From the NCBI GenBank assembly GCA_902798835.1, contig CADBYN010000007.1, positions 1 through 39,300 on the forward strand: 39,300 nucleotides of DNA, given 5' to 3'. Both the position numbers and the translations under genes were made by a program. The DNA is from Candidatus Avelusimicrobium bubulum. GTDB lineage: Bacteria > Elusimicrobiota > Elusimicrobia > Elusimicrobiales > Elusimicrobiaceae. The first letter of the stretch is position 1. Each line of letters starts with the position of its first letter. Below the pieces are notes generated by a model. The model had not been told where the DNA came from, ran no database searches, and worked only from the letters and a program-made list of their open reading frames with translations. Shown piece after piece: positions 32,403-39,300 of this stretch.

Positions 32403-33740
32403 TTATGCCCGAAGCCTATGCGAATATACAGATTGTACAACCCCTAGCGCCCACAAGCTGGCCACTAAATTGGATCCTCCATACGAGATAAATGGCAAAG
32501 GAATCCCCGCTACAGGCACAATTCCTAAAAGCATACCAAAATTTACCAACATATAGGTAAAAAACATTCCAAATATGCCACCACAAACCAAATAACCATA
32601 ACGATCACTGGCCATGTACGCAATCACCACAATACGCCACAAAATAAGTAAATATAATCCCAAGACTAGAAACATTCCCCACAAGCCAAGCTCTTCCCCC
32701 ACTACGGCCAAAATAAAATCGGTATGTTTTTCGGGAACAAACCCTAAACGTGATTGCGTCCCCGAAAAAAGCCCTTTCCCCAATACGCCGCCGGAACCCA
32801 TCGCAATTTGTGCCTGTAATACGTTATAACCGGCCCCTTGCGGATCAGAATTGGGGGCCAAAAATGTTTCGATACGTTTGCGTTGGTGTGGTTTCATGTG
32901 ATTTTCTACAAAAATACCGCCAAATAATCCCGCCAGTACTACCAAGGTAGCTAAAACAAAGTAAAAGAAAGGGAACAAAATGCGTAATTGTTTGAAAAAC
33001 CACCAAGCCCCATATCCCAGCATTGCAATTAATAACGAAAATCCAAACATATACCATCCATTGTGCGCTAATTGATTCAATACAAACCCAAGTCCATATT
33101 GCGTTAAATCCGGGTGCAAATACAAATATGTCCACGCAATTGTAAAAAATCCCGCCACACCGGCAAACAAGGCTCCCAATCCCAGATAAAATAAATTAGC
33201 CCCGGCACAATATAACAAAACCGCAATGGCCGGCAGGGTAACTACTACGGAAGAAAAATCGGGTTGCAACATAATCAGCCCAAAAATGGGTGCTAGCAAT
33301 AAACCTAACCACAACAATGTGGAAGTGTCATAAATATAGCGCCCCCGGCGTGTTAAAAAGGCAGCTGCCACCAAAATCGTACAAACACGGCAAATTTCCG
33401 AAGGTTGCATTGAAAAAAATGGAAATACAAACCACGAACGACTTCCCCGCTGATAAGATCCAAATAAAAGAACCCCTACCAGCAACATCAAGATAAAACT
33501 ATAAAGCCATTTCCACTGTTCGTCATAAACCTGATAGTTAAAACTCCACCCTACTGCAAAGGCCATAATCCCTAATGGTAATGCTACTAGGTGTGTTCGC
33601 ACAATAGTGTTTGACCAAGATAAACTGTTTACCGCAGACATAATGCATAAAGCCCCTAATACCACTAAACCTATCATGGCATATAACAAAATAGAATCCA
33701 TACGATTACGAGCATTTTGCACTGTCTTAAGCACCGGCAT
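32403..33740 (-). CDS. rodA: Rod-shape SEDS glycosyltransferase RodA
   Basis: RodA polymerises glycan strands for lateral wall growth with its partner PBP2. The 445-residue protein has about ten membrane helices and SEDS signatures, including the MLQPDFSS segment and, near the C-terminus, GIVPVAGIPLPFISYGGSNLV. A VGEELGLWG motif precedes these. The ATG at 33740 is chosen because GGAGG is placed 6 nt before it. This start overlaps mrdA by 14 bp; a longer reading from 33779 would run deeper into mrdA. Length is slightly above the usual 370-420. Confidence 0.95.
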   Translation of the reverse strand: MPVLKTVQNARNRMDSILLYAMIGLVVLGALCIMSAVNSLSWSNTIVRTHLVALPLGIMAFAVGWSFNYQVYDEQWKWLYSFILMLLVGVLLFGSYQRGSRSWFVFPFFSMQPSEICRVCTILVAAAFLTRRGRYIYDTSTLLWLGLLLAPIFGLIMLQPDFSSVVVTLPAIAVLLYCAGANLFYLGLGALFAGVAGFFTIAWTYLYLHPDLTQYGLGFVLNQLAHNGWYMFGFSLLIAMLGYGAWWFFKQLRILFPFFYFVLATLVVLAGLFGGIFVENHMKPHQRKRIETFLAPNSDPQGAGYNVLQAQIAMGSGGVLGKGLFSGTQSRLGFVPEKHTDFILAVVGEELGLWGMFLVLGLYLLILWRIVVIAYMASDRYGYLVCGGIFGMFFTYMLVNFGMLLGIVPVAGIPLPFISYGGSNLVASLWALGVVQSVYSHRLRA

Positions 33741-35526
33741 TCGTTGCCTCCGCAGAAGGAGCATTTGAATTAAGCCCAAAATAGGCCTCTAACATGGCAC
33801 GGGCAATGGGTCCGGCCGCAGAACTGCCTCCTTCTCCAAATTCTACAAAAACAGCTAATGCAATTGAAGGTTCTTCCCCTTCCTTCCCGGCAAAGGCCAT
33901 AAACCAACCATGATCCGCGCCATGCGGATTTTGTGCTGTTCCGGTTTTGGCATATACATCCAACCCTTTAATTTTAACACGACGAGCCGTGCCGTTATCT
34001 ACCGTATGTTTAAGTGCCTTGTATAACAAGTCATATGTTTCTGGTTTTAAATCGGCTCGTTGCAATATTTCCGTTTGGCCGACCTTCTGCTCTTTTCCCG
34101 TTTGATTGCTGACAATTTTATCCACGTAATAGGGGCGATATACATTCCCACGGCTTGCTAAAGCAGCGGCGAATTGAGCTAGTTTAATAGGCGTAACCAA
34201 AAGTTCTCCTTGGCCAATAGACAAATTAAGCGTATCCCCTACAAACCAATACGTTTTATTGCGGGCCCGACGTGTAGGCCCGTATAAATTGCCCGCTTTC
34301 TCACCGGGCAAATCAATCCCTGTCGGGCGACCGAACATAAATTTTCGTTCCATACGCTCAATAGGTGCCGGCCCCATCGAAGCTGCCAACGCATAAAAAT
34401 ACACATCACAGGAATTGCTCATGCCATCAAAAAAATTCACCGGTCCATGCACGCCCCAACACTTAAAAACACGCGGACCGGAATCGTATTTCCCGGTGCA
34501 TGTAACTTTACGATTTACATCTAAATCCGTTTCTTCTAAAGCGGCGGCAGCCGTAATAATTTTAAATGTAGAAGCTGGCGGATAAATACCTTGAATAGCC
34601 AGGTTGTATTCGTTAATTTGCTTAGAAGCGTTTGTAGTTTCTTGATCGCTATAAGGCACAAACAAGTTTGGATCATACGCCGGAGCACTAGCCAACGCCA
34701 ACACAGCTCCATTTCTAGGATCTAATGCAACCGCCGCTCCACGCCCCGTTTTAGAATTTTTAAGTGCTTCTTCGGCTACTTGTTGCAGCGTAAAATTTAA
34801 AGTTAAGTAAATATCACTTCCAGCAGCCCATTTTTTATCTTGAATAATTCGCTTCACACGCCCGCGGTAATCAACTTCCAAATATACTCCGCCGTCTTTA
34901 CCTTTTAGTTGCTCTTCAAATTTTTGCTCAATTCCATTTTTTCCGATTTTAGAAGCAAGCCGATATCCCGCGTTTATATCTCGTTTACGCCATTGGCGCT
35001 CATCCATACTGCCAATATAACCCAGCAAATGACTAGCTAATGTGCCGTATGGGTAACTGCGTTTGGCCTCCTCCAGTAAATAAATCCCCGGATAATATTG
35101 TTGTAATTCTTGCAAGGCAACCGTACTTTGCGTAGATAAATTTTCTACGAGCGCCATTGCTTTTCCCGTCTTTCCGCTTGTTTCCAAACCGGTACGTATC
35201 GTTTGGGGAGCTAATTTTATATAAGGTGCAATATCTGTAACTAATTGATTTAAGTATTCTGTTCCCGAGGAAGTATTCCCCAGATAATACAAACTAAATG
35301 AAGGGCTATTGGAAGCAATGGCAACTCCATCTGCCGTGAAAACGCGCCCGCGAGGAGCTGTTTGATATAGAATTTGAGTGCGATTACGCTCAGCCAATTG
35401 CATATAGTTTTGATGATGCAACACCTGAATGTTGATGAGACGTAATGCAATCACACTTCCTACTATCAGCGCAGCTTTTAATAAGATTTTTAGACGTCCG
35501 TTAAATACTTCTTTAGTGATTGCCAT
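33727..35526 (-). CDS. mrdA: Penicillin-binding protein 2 (elongasome transpeptidase)
   Basis: PBP2 cross-links peptidoglycan in the elongation complex with RodA. The 599-residue protein has one N-terminal membrane helix (about 13-33), a pedestal domain beginning NRTQILYQTAPRGRVF, and a transpeptidase domain. The active-site motifs are all visible: Ser319-x-x-Lys322 in PPASTFK, Ser372-Cys-Asp374 in the SxD/N position and Lys527-Thr-Gly in AKTGTAQNP. The ATG at 35526 is preferred: mreD stops 5 nt upstream and the hydrophobic anchor begins soon after. A reading frame extending to 35637 would overlap mreD by over 100 bp. Confidence 0.95.
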   Translation of the reverse strand: MAITKEVFNGRLKILLKAALIVGSVIALRLINIQVLHHQNYMQLAERNRTQILYQTAPRGRVFTADGVAIASNSPSFSLYYLGNTSSGTEYLNQLVTDIAPYIKLAPQTIRTGLETSGKTGKAMALVENLSTQSTVALQELQQYYPGIYLLEEAKRSYPYGTLASHLLGYIGSMDERQWRKRDINAGYRLASKIGKNGIEQKFEEQLKGKDGGVYLEVDYRGRVKRIIQDKKWAAGSDIYLTLNFTLQQVAEEALKNSKTGRGAAVALDPRNGAVLALASAPAYDPNLFVPYSDQETTNASKQINEYNLAIQGIYPPASTFKIITAAAALEETDLDVNRKVTCTGKYDSGPRVFKCWGVHGPVNFFDGMSNSCDVYFYALAASMGPAPIERMERKFMFGRPTGIDLPGEKAGNLYGPTRRARNKTYWFVGDTLNLSIGQGELLVTPIKLAQFAAALASRGNVYRPYYVDKIVSNQTGKEQKVGQTEILQRADLKPETYDLLYKALKHTVDNGTARRVKIKGLDVYAKTGTAQNPHGADHGWFMAFAGKEGEEPSIALAVFVEFGEGGSSAAGPIARAMLEAYFGLNSNAPSAEATNAGA

Positions 35527-35531
35527 GGCAT

Positions 35532-36026
35532 TTATCCCTGCCGGCGTAACGAAGAATTCCCCGCTACTTTCCGTATCATCCAGAACACTAGAGGCGCAAA
35601 CAATGCATTCAATATTGCTCCCCCTAAAATGCTCCAAAAACCAGGCCAGGCGCTACTATCTGCAAATACAGCCACCAACACCGTATTTAGAAGGCCTGCC
35701 AACCAACTCAGTCCAAAAACAGCCACCATTTGGGGGAACAATTCATCAAAATCAAATCGATCTACTATATTGCAAACCAAACAAGCACATACAGTAAATG
35801 TAAAGGCGTTATTACCAAACAATTTCGTACTGAAAAAATCCAAGAATAGCCCACACAAAAAAGCCATGCTATAAGCTAAAGGCTCCTTTAATAATGCACA
35901 AAAAGCAGTTACAAAGACTAATATAATATTTACACTAAATCCCCAACGCACAAACAATGAAGCAAACGCCCAGTGGAATACTGTAGCTAGTATAAATAAA
36001 CAAATGAGTTTGAGCGCATTTAACAT
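35532..36026 (-). CDS. mreD: Rod shape-determining protein MreD
   Basis: MreD is the small integral membrane subunit of the Mre complex. The 164-residue protein is almost entirely hydrophobic, with about five membrane helices and a final basic tail. Sequence conservation in the family is low, so identity rests on size, topology (including AFLCGLFLDFFSTKLFG, the typical GLxxD segment) and position between mreC and mrdA. It starts 3 nt after the mreC stop. Confidence 0.9.
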   Translation of the reverse strand: MLNALKLICLFILATVFHWAFASLFVRWGFSVNIILVFVTAFCALLKEPLAYSMAFLCGLFLDFFSTKLFGNNAFTFTVCACLVCNIVDRFDFDELFPQMVAVFGLSWLAGLLNTVLVAVFADSSAWPGFWSILGGAILNALFAPLVFWMIRKVAGNSSLRRQG

Positions 36027-36029
36027 AAA

Positions 36030-36890
36030 TTACCGTTTTATTCCGTCTTCTAAAATTACAAAAACTTCTTTTACCGCAGAGGCACGCACCTGAGGGGTTA
36101 TATTCACCGTAAGAGCTGTTTGAAAATTTTCCCCTTCATACGTTTCGTTTACTTCACCGACCAGTATTCCTGCAGGGAATACACTGCTGGAAAGTGATGT
36201 ATATACTTTATCTCCTTTATTCACTTGCGCAAGCAAAGGAATATACTTAATTTGTACGGGGCGCGGGCCATTCCCAACGAGCAGGCCCTCATCTCCGTTT
36301 TCTAAACGTACCGCGGCCGAAAATTCCTCGTCACGAACAAGCAACACTTTTGAAGTGCTTTCCGTGGCTTCCACTACTACTCCGGCCAGTCCCTCCTGGC
36401 CGTTTTCGACGGCAATAACGGCACTGCGTTCTTTAATTCCGTCAGCTGTTCCTTTGTCCAAAATAACTGTATTCCACCGTGTGGGTTCCCGATAAGCTAC
36501 TTTAGCCCAAACACCCCTCCAAGGATGGGAAAACGGCAATTTGAGTAGTTGGGTAAGCCGCTGATTTTCGGCAAATACTTCCGTGGCCTGCGCAGAAAGC
36601 AGTTGGGCTGTTTCAATTTCCTGTTTAAGTTGCTGATTTTCATAGTGGGCCCGTAAAAGCTCTTGTACGGTATTAGAGACTCCTTGTCCATATTGCACTA
36701 CACTATGTGAGACACGCACTTGAGGAATAAAAATATATGAGAGCACAGCCTTGAGTGAGGAAATAAACCCTTCTAACGGCAAAATCATGAGTAAAAAAGA
36801 GAGAAGCAAAAAACTGCCTGGCAACAACCAACGACGCTTCCAGGAATCAATAGGAGTATATAACTTCTTTTTGTGCGCAATTCCCTGCAT
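36030..36890 (-). CDS. mreC: Rod shape-determining protein MreC
   Basis: MreC is a bitopic membrane protein whose periplasmic part activates PBP2/RodA. The 286-residue protein has a basic N-terminus, one membrane helix (about 20-45), a short coiled coil (about 75-115, with ENQQLKQEIETAQLL) and a beta-rich domain. That domain has TVILDKGTADGIKERSAVI and the family signature SSVFPAGILVGEV near residue 236. It lies 77 nt downstream of mreB, separated by a hairpin at 36912-36949. Confidence 0.94.
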   Translation of the reverse strand: MQGIAHKKKLYTPIDSWKRRWLLPGSFLLLSFLLMILPLEGFISSLKAVLSYIFIPQVRVSHSVVQYGQGVSNTVQELLRAHYENQQLKQEIETAQLLSAQATEVFAENQRLTQLLKLPFSHPWRGVWAKVAYREPTRWNTVILDKGTADGIKERSAVIAVENGQEGLAGVVVEATESTSKVLLVRDEEFSAAVRLENGDEGLLVGNGPRPVQIKYIPLLAQVNKGDKVYTSLSSSVFPAGILVGEVNETYEGENFQTALTVNITPQVRASAVKEVFVILEDGIKR

Positions 36891-36911
36891 ATATCTCTAC
36901 ACTTAAAATCA

Positions 36912-36949
36912 AAACGGACACCGTTCTTGTTATAGAACTGTGCCCGTTT
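36912..36949 (-). terminator. Imperfect hairpin between mreB and mreC (possible attenuator)
   Basis: A 14-bp stem with two mismatches (36912-36927 with 36934-36949) has a 6-nt loop, read on the minus strand into a T-rich tract (TTTTGATTTT). It may terminate a fraction of transcripts, so that mreB is made in excess of mreC, mreD and mrdA. It could also be an mRNA processing or stability element. Confidence 0.55.
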
Positions 36950-36967
36950 GAACGTTATTACTGTTAC

Positions 36968-38011
36968 TTAAAACGATTTGCGGCGAAATCCCCAAAATCG
37001 GGAGCCTTTTTCGTTCAATTGTTCCAAGTATTTCCCGGTACCCAGCGCCACACAGTTAAGCGGATCTGCCGCACGGTGCACGGGAATATCTGTTTCTTTA
37101 CGTATCAGTTCCGTAATACCACGCAAAAGACTACCGCCACCAGCTACCATAAGCCCGCGGTCTACTAAGTCAGCCGCCAACTCCGGTGGGGTTTCTTCTA
37201 GAGTGCTTTTGATAACATCTAAAATAAGCCGCACAGGTTCCATAAGAGCCTGACGGATTTCTTCCGAAGTAACCGTCAACGTGCGAGGAAGCCCTTGCGT
37301 TTGGTCACGCCCTTTTACTTCCATGGACTTTTCTTCTTTAAGGGGATAAACAGAACCTAAATTAATTTTTACTTCTTCAGCTGTAGTTTCACCCACAATC
37401 AAATTGTATTTCTTGCGGAAATACTGAACAATACATTCCGTGAGTTCGTCTCCAGCCACGTCAATAGACTTAGCTACTACCATCCCGCCTAGAGAGATAA
37501 CCGCTACTTCTGTGGTACCGCCACCAATATCTACAATCATGCTGGCGTGTGGTTCAGCTACAGGCAAATCAGCCCCCATAGCTGAAGCCATGGGCTCTTC
37601 AATTAAATATACTTCGCGAGCACCTGCCTGGCGAGCCGCATCATCTACAGCGCGACGTTCCACACCGGTAATATCCGAGGGAATACCAATGACAATCCGG
37701 GGGCGCAACAAACTGCTGCGTGTATGCACTTTACGAATGAAATAACGAATCATCTCTTGCGTAACTTCAAAGTCCGCAATGACTCCATTTTTCATCGGGC
37801 GAACAGCTACAATATTTGCAGGCGTTCTACCAAGCATCTGTTTGGCTTGCTTACCGACGGCTTTTACTTCGCCGGTTTCTTTTTCCATAGCTACCACGGA
37901 AGGTTCGTTAAGCACAATTCCTTTATCCTTGACATAAATCAAGCAGTTGGCCGTGCCCAAGTCCATTCCCAGGTCCGAAGAAAACAGCCCCCCCAGATAG
38001 TCTAGCACCAT
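36968..38011 (-). CDS. mreB: Rod shape-determining actin homologue MreB
   Basis: MreB forms membrane-bound filaments that orient lateral cell-wall synthesis. The 347-residue protein has phosphate-1 [16 protein letters not shown] (from residue 16), [13 protein letters not shown]-type segment, phosphate-2 [18 protein letters not shown] and [15 protein letters not shown] near 290, as in actin-fold proteins. Length matches the family. It begins 3 nt after the rplQ stop. The GGTGGAC over the rplQ stop may serve as a weak ribosome site, so translation is probably coupled to L17. Confidence 0.97.
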   Translation of the reverse strand: MVLDYLGGLFSSDLGMDLGTANCLIYVKDKGIVLNEPSVVAMEKETGEVKAVGKQAKQMLGRTPANIVAVRPMKNGVIADFEVTQEMIRYFIRKVHTRSSLLRPRIVIGIPSDITGVERRAVDDAARQAGAREVYLIEEPMASAMGADLPVAEPHASMIVDIGGGTTEVAVISLGGMVVAKSIDVAGDELTECIVQYFRKKYNLIVGETTAEEVKINLGSVYPLKEEKSMEVKGRDQTQGLPRTLTVTSEEIRQALMEPVRLILDVIKSTLEETPPELAADLVDRGLMVAGGGSLLRGITELIRKETDIPVHRAADPLNCVALGTGKYLEQLNEKGSRFWGFRRKSF

Positions 38012-38014
38012 AAA

Positions 38015-38359
38015 TTAGTCCACCAGTTTAACAATAGCTACTTGCGCATTATCACCTTGGCGCAAGCCAGCACGGTAAATGCGGCAGAAACCACCCGGGC
38101 GATTGGCGTAGCGAGCAGCTAAAACGTCAAACACTTTCTTAACGGCGGCTGCGTCTTTGAGCGTGTCCTTTACAGCACGTTCATCTTTCGCTTTCGCTAA
38201 GGTAATTAAACCTTCTACCACACGGCGCACTTCTTTGGCTTTTTGAAGTGTTGTGGTTACTTCTTCATGCAGAATAATGCTGGTAGCCATGTTATTTAAC
38301 ATAGCTTTGCGGTGTGAGGCCGTTTTACCCAGTTTTCTGTATCCAGTATTTTTAATCAT
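38015..38359 (-). CDS. rplQ: 50S ribosomal protein L17
   Basis: L17 is a large-subunit protein. The 114-residue product begins with GYRKLGKTASHRKAMLNNMATSIILHEEVTTTLQKAKE, which is the family hallmark, and ends with RPGGFCRIYRAGLRQGDNAQVAIVKLVD-type sequence. It follows rpoA by 14 nt with an AAGGAG ribosome site, as in the standard alpha operon. Confidence 0.97.
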   Translation of the reverse strand: MIKNTGYRKLGKTASHRKAMLNNMATSIILHEEVTTTLQKAKEVRRVVEGLITLAKAKDERAVKDTLKDAAAVKKVFDVLAARYANRPGGFCRIYRAGLRQGDNAQVAIVKLVD

Positions 38360-38373
38360 ACGGCAAATACTCC

Positions 38374-39300
38374 TTAAATTTTCATGCCAAGTGTTAATTT
38401 CATCTCGGCTAATTTTGCTTTGATTTCGTCCATAGATTTGGCGCCAAAATTTTTGATGAGGTTAAGTTCCCCTTCCGTCATTTTGACTAAATCACGCACG
38501 GTGTTGATATTGGCCGACTTCAAGCAGTTAATGGAACGAGAAGAAAGCTCAATAAACTCAATGGATTGGCCTAAAGTTTCTTCTTGTTTGCTTTGCGCAG
38601 TAGACATCGTAGCTGCTACAGGAGAAGCTTCTTCCATTACTTCATCGCTAACGGTTTTTACACAATCATCTTCCCCTTCAATGGTGAAAATGTGCAAGGA
38701 ATTCGATAGTAATACCGCCGCACGGTGCAACGCACGCGCAGGGGATAGCGTACCATCGGTAGTAATTTCCAAAATTAAGCGATCATAGTCCGTCTTCTGA
38801 CCCACGCGAGCGGGTTCAACATCGTAATGCACTTTGACTATAGGCGAGAATAAAGCATCCACCGCAATAAAACCTGCCGGGCGTTGCACTTTGGCCAATT
38901 CTTCGCCGGGCATATAGCCTTTACCACGAGAGACTTCAATTTCAATTTCCAACTTACCGCCGGCCTCTAATGTAGCCAACACCAAGTCTTTATTAATAAT
39001 TTCTACGCCATCTACTTCTTCAATATCGGCAGCAGTTACTACGCCGGGTTTAGAAGCATGCAATTGTAAATATTCACGGTTTTTGCCTTCCATTTTAACA
39101 CGTAAGTGTTTGAAATTCAGCAAGATATTGATCACATCTTCGCGCACGTTAGGCACAGCACTAAATTCATGCACAGCGCCGGTAATACGTACTGCCGTTA
39201 CCGCAGCTCCTTCCATACCGGAAAGCAAAATGCGGCGCAGGGAATTCCCTACCGTGTGACCATAACCGCTTTCGTACGGTTCAGCAATAAACTTACCGTA
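38374..39300 (-). CDS. rpoA: RNA polymerase alpha subunit (5' end beyond window)
   Basis: The alpha subunit assembles RNA polymerase and contacts UP elements and activators. The frame is open through the window edge: bases 39229-39300 read YGKFIAEPYESGYGHTVGNSL and on into SGMEGAAVTAV, so the ATG at 39228 is internal and about 30 N-terminal residues are missing. Seen are the N-terminal dimerisation/assembly domain, a linker with an acidic and Ser/Gln-rich segment, and the C-terminal domain with ELSSRSINCLKSANINTV and the helix-hairpin-helix FGAKSMDEIKAKL. rplQ follows after 14 bp. Confidence 0.97.
   Translation of the reverse strand, partial: YGKFIAEPYESGYGHTVGNSLRRILLSGMEGAAVTAVRITGAVHEFSAVPNVREDVINILLNFKHLRVKMEGKNREYLQLHASKPGVVTAADIEEVDGVEIINKDLVLATLEAGGKLEIEIEVSRGKGYMPGEELAKVQRPAGFIAVDALFSPIVKVHYDVEPARVGQKTDYDRLILEITTDGTLSPARALHRAAVLLSNSLHIFTIEGEDDCVKTVSDEVMEEASPVAATMSTAQSKQEETLGQSIEFIELSSRSINCLKSANINTVRDLVKMTEGELNLIKNFGAKSMDEIKAKLAEMKLTLGMKI

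Noticed and set aside
39228-39228. rpoA start at the internal ATG
   Set aside because: The frame continues upstream to the window edge with conserved alpha-subunit sequence (GHTVGNSL).
1-39300. A mobile element, prophage or genomic island
   Set aside because: No transposase, integrase, att-like repeats or tRNA-edge insertion is visible, and composition is even.

Overview
The window looks like chromosomal DNA of a member of the Elusimicrobiota, probably a host-associated, Elusimicrobium-like fermenter. This is inferred from gene content and not from a marker-gene search. The main pointers are two type IV pilin-like genes with almost identical N-termini, a complete mannose-family PTS joined to hprK and rapZ, a stand-alone DUF2344 protein beside RNase G, and many small secreted proteins. 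Base composition is moderately AT-rich and even throughout. I see no insertion sequence, prophage, CRISPR array, tRNA or rRNA, and nearly all of the window is coding.

Layout, left to right. (1) 1-2420, minus: 5' part of smc, truncated by the window edge. (2) 2552-2915, plus: a short, apparently strongly expressed gene for a 74-residue protein with a duplicated motif, with its own promoter, a palindrome in its leader, and a terminator. (3) 2931-3518, minus: a pilin-like gene. (4) 3567-13626, plus: a long same-strand run beginning with a structured leader, then hpf, hprK, rapZ, PTS EIIA/EIIB/EIIC/EIID, HPr, enzyme I, lepA, folD and a small lipoprotein gene. (5) 13625-24392, minus: glpQ; mscL, cofE-like, hemW, prfB, lnt, an eight-cysteine protein and secA in a tightly packed series; then secreted or membrane-anchored proteins of little-known function, including a CcmI-like and an SH3 protein. 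(6) 24430-25538, plus: an Nfu-type Fe-S scaffold and a PHP phosphoesterase. (7) 25591-28122, minus: a protein with a trypsin-like fold that appears catalytically dead, a split ChrA pair and a second pilin-like gene. (8) 28131-28409: an operator-like site and a small XRE regulator divergent from the pilin. (9) 28430-39300, minus: rpoA, rplQ, mreB, mreC, mreD, mrdA, rodA, DUF2344, rng and amiC, so that transcription, ribosome, cell-shape and wall-hydrolase genes run in one direction with short gaps.

How the genes fit together. Region 4 couples ribosome hibernation (HPF) and nutrient sensing. HprK can act on Ser46 of HPr, enzyme I on His15 of HPr, and the EIIA-EIIB-EIIC-EIID set would take up a hexose; EIIC is unusually short. 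Region 5 holds the export and lipoprotein-maturation machinery (SecA, Lnt). Region 9 is the elongasome (MreBCD, PBP2, RodA) directly downstream of the ribosomal alpha-operon end.

Most worth a second look: a controller-protein-type C-box between the pilin and the XRE gene with no restriction-modification genes nearby; a group of genes that lack a Shine-Dalgarno sequence but have a TANNNT box exactly 6 nt before the start codon, suggesting leaderless mRNAs; the structured hpf leader; the duplicated-motif small protein; the dead trypsin-like protein; and a FolD that lacks the usual active-site glutamine.
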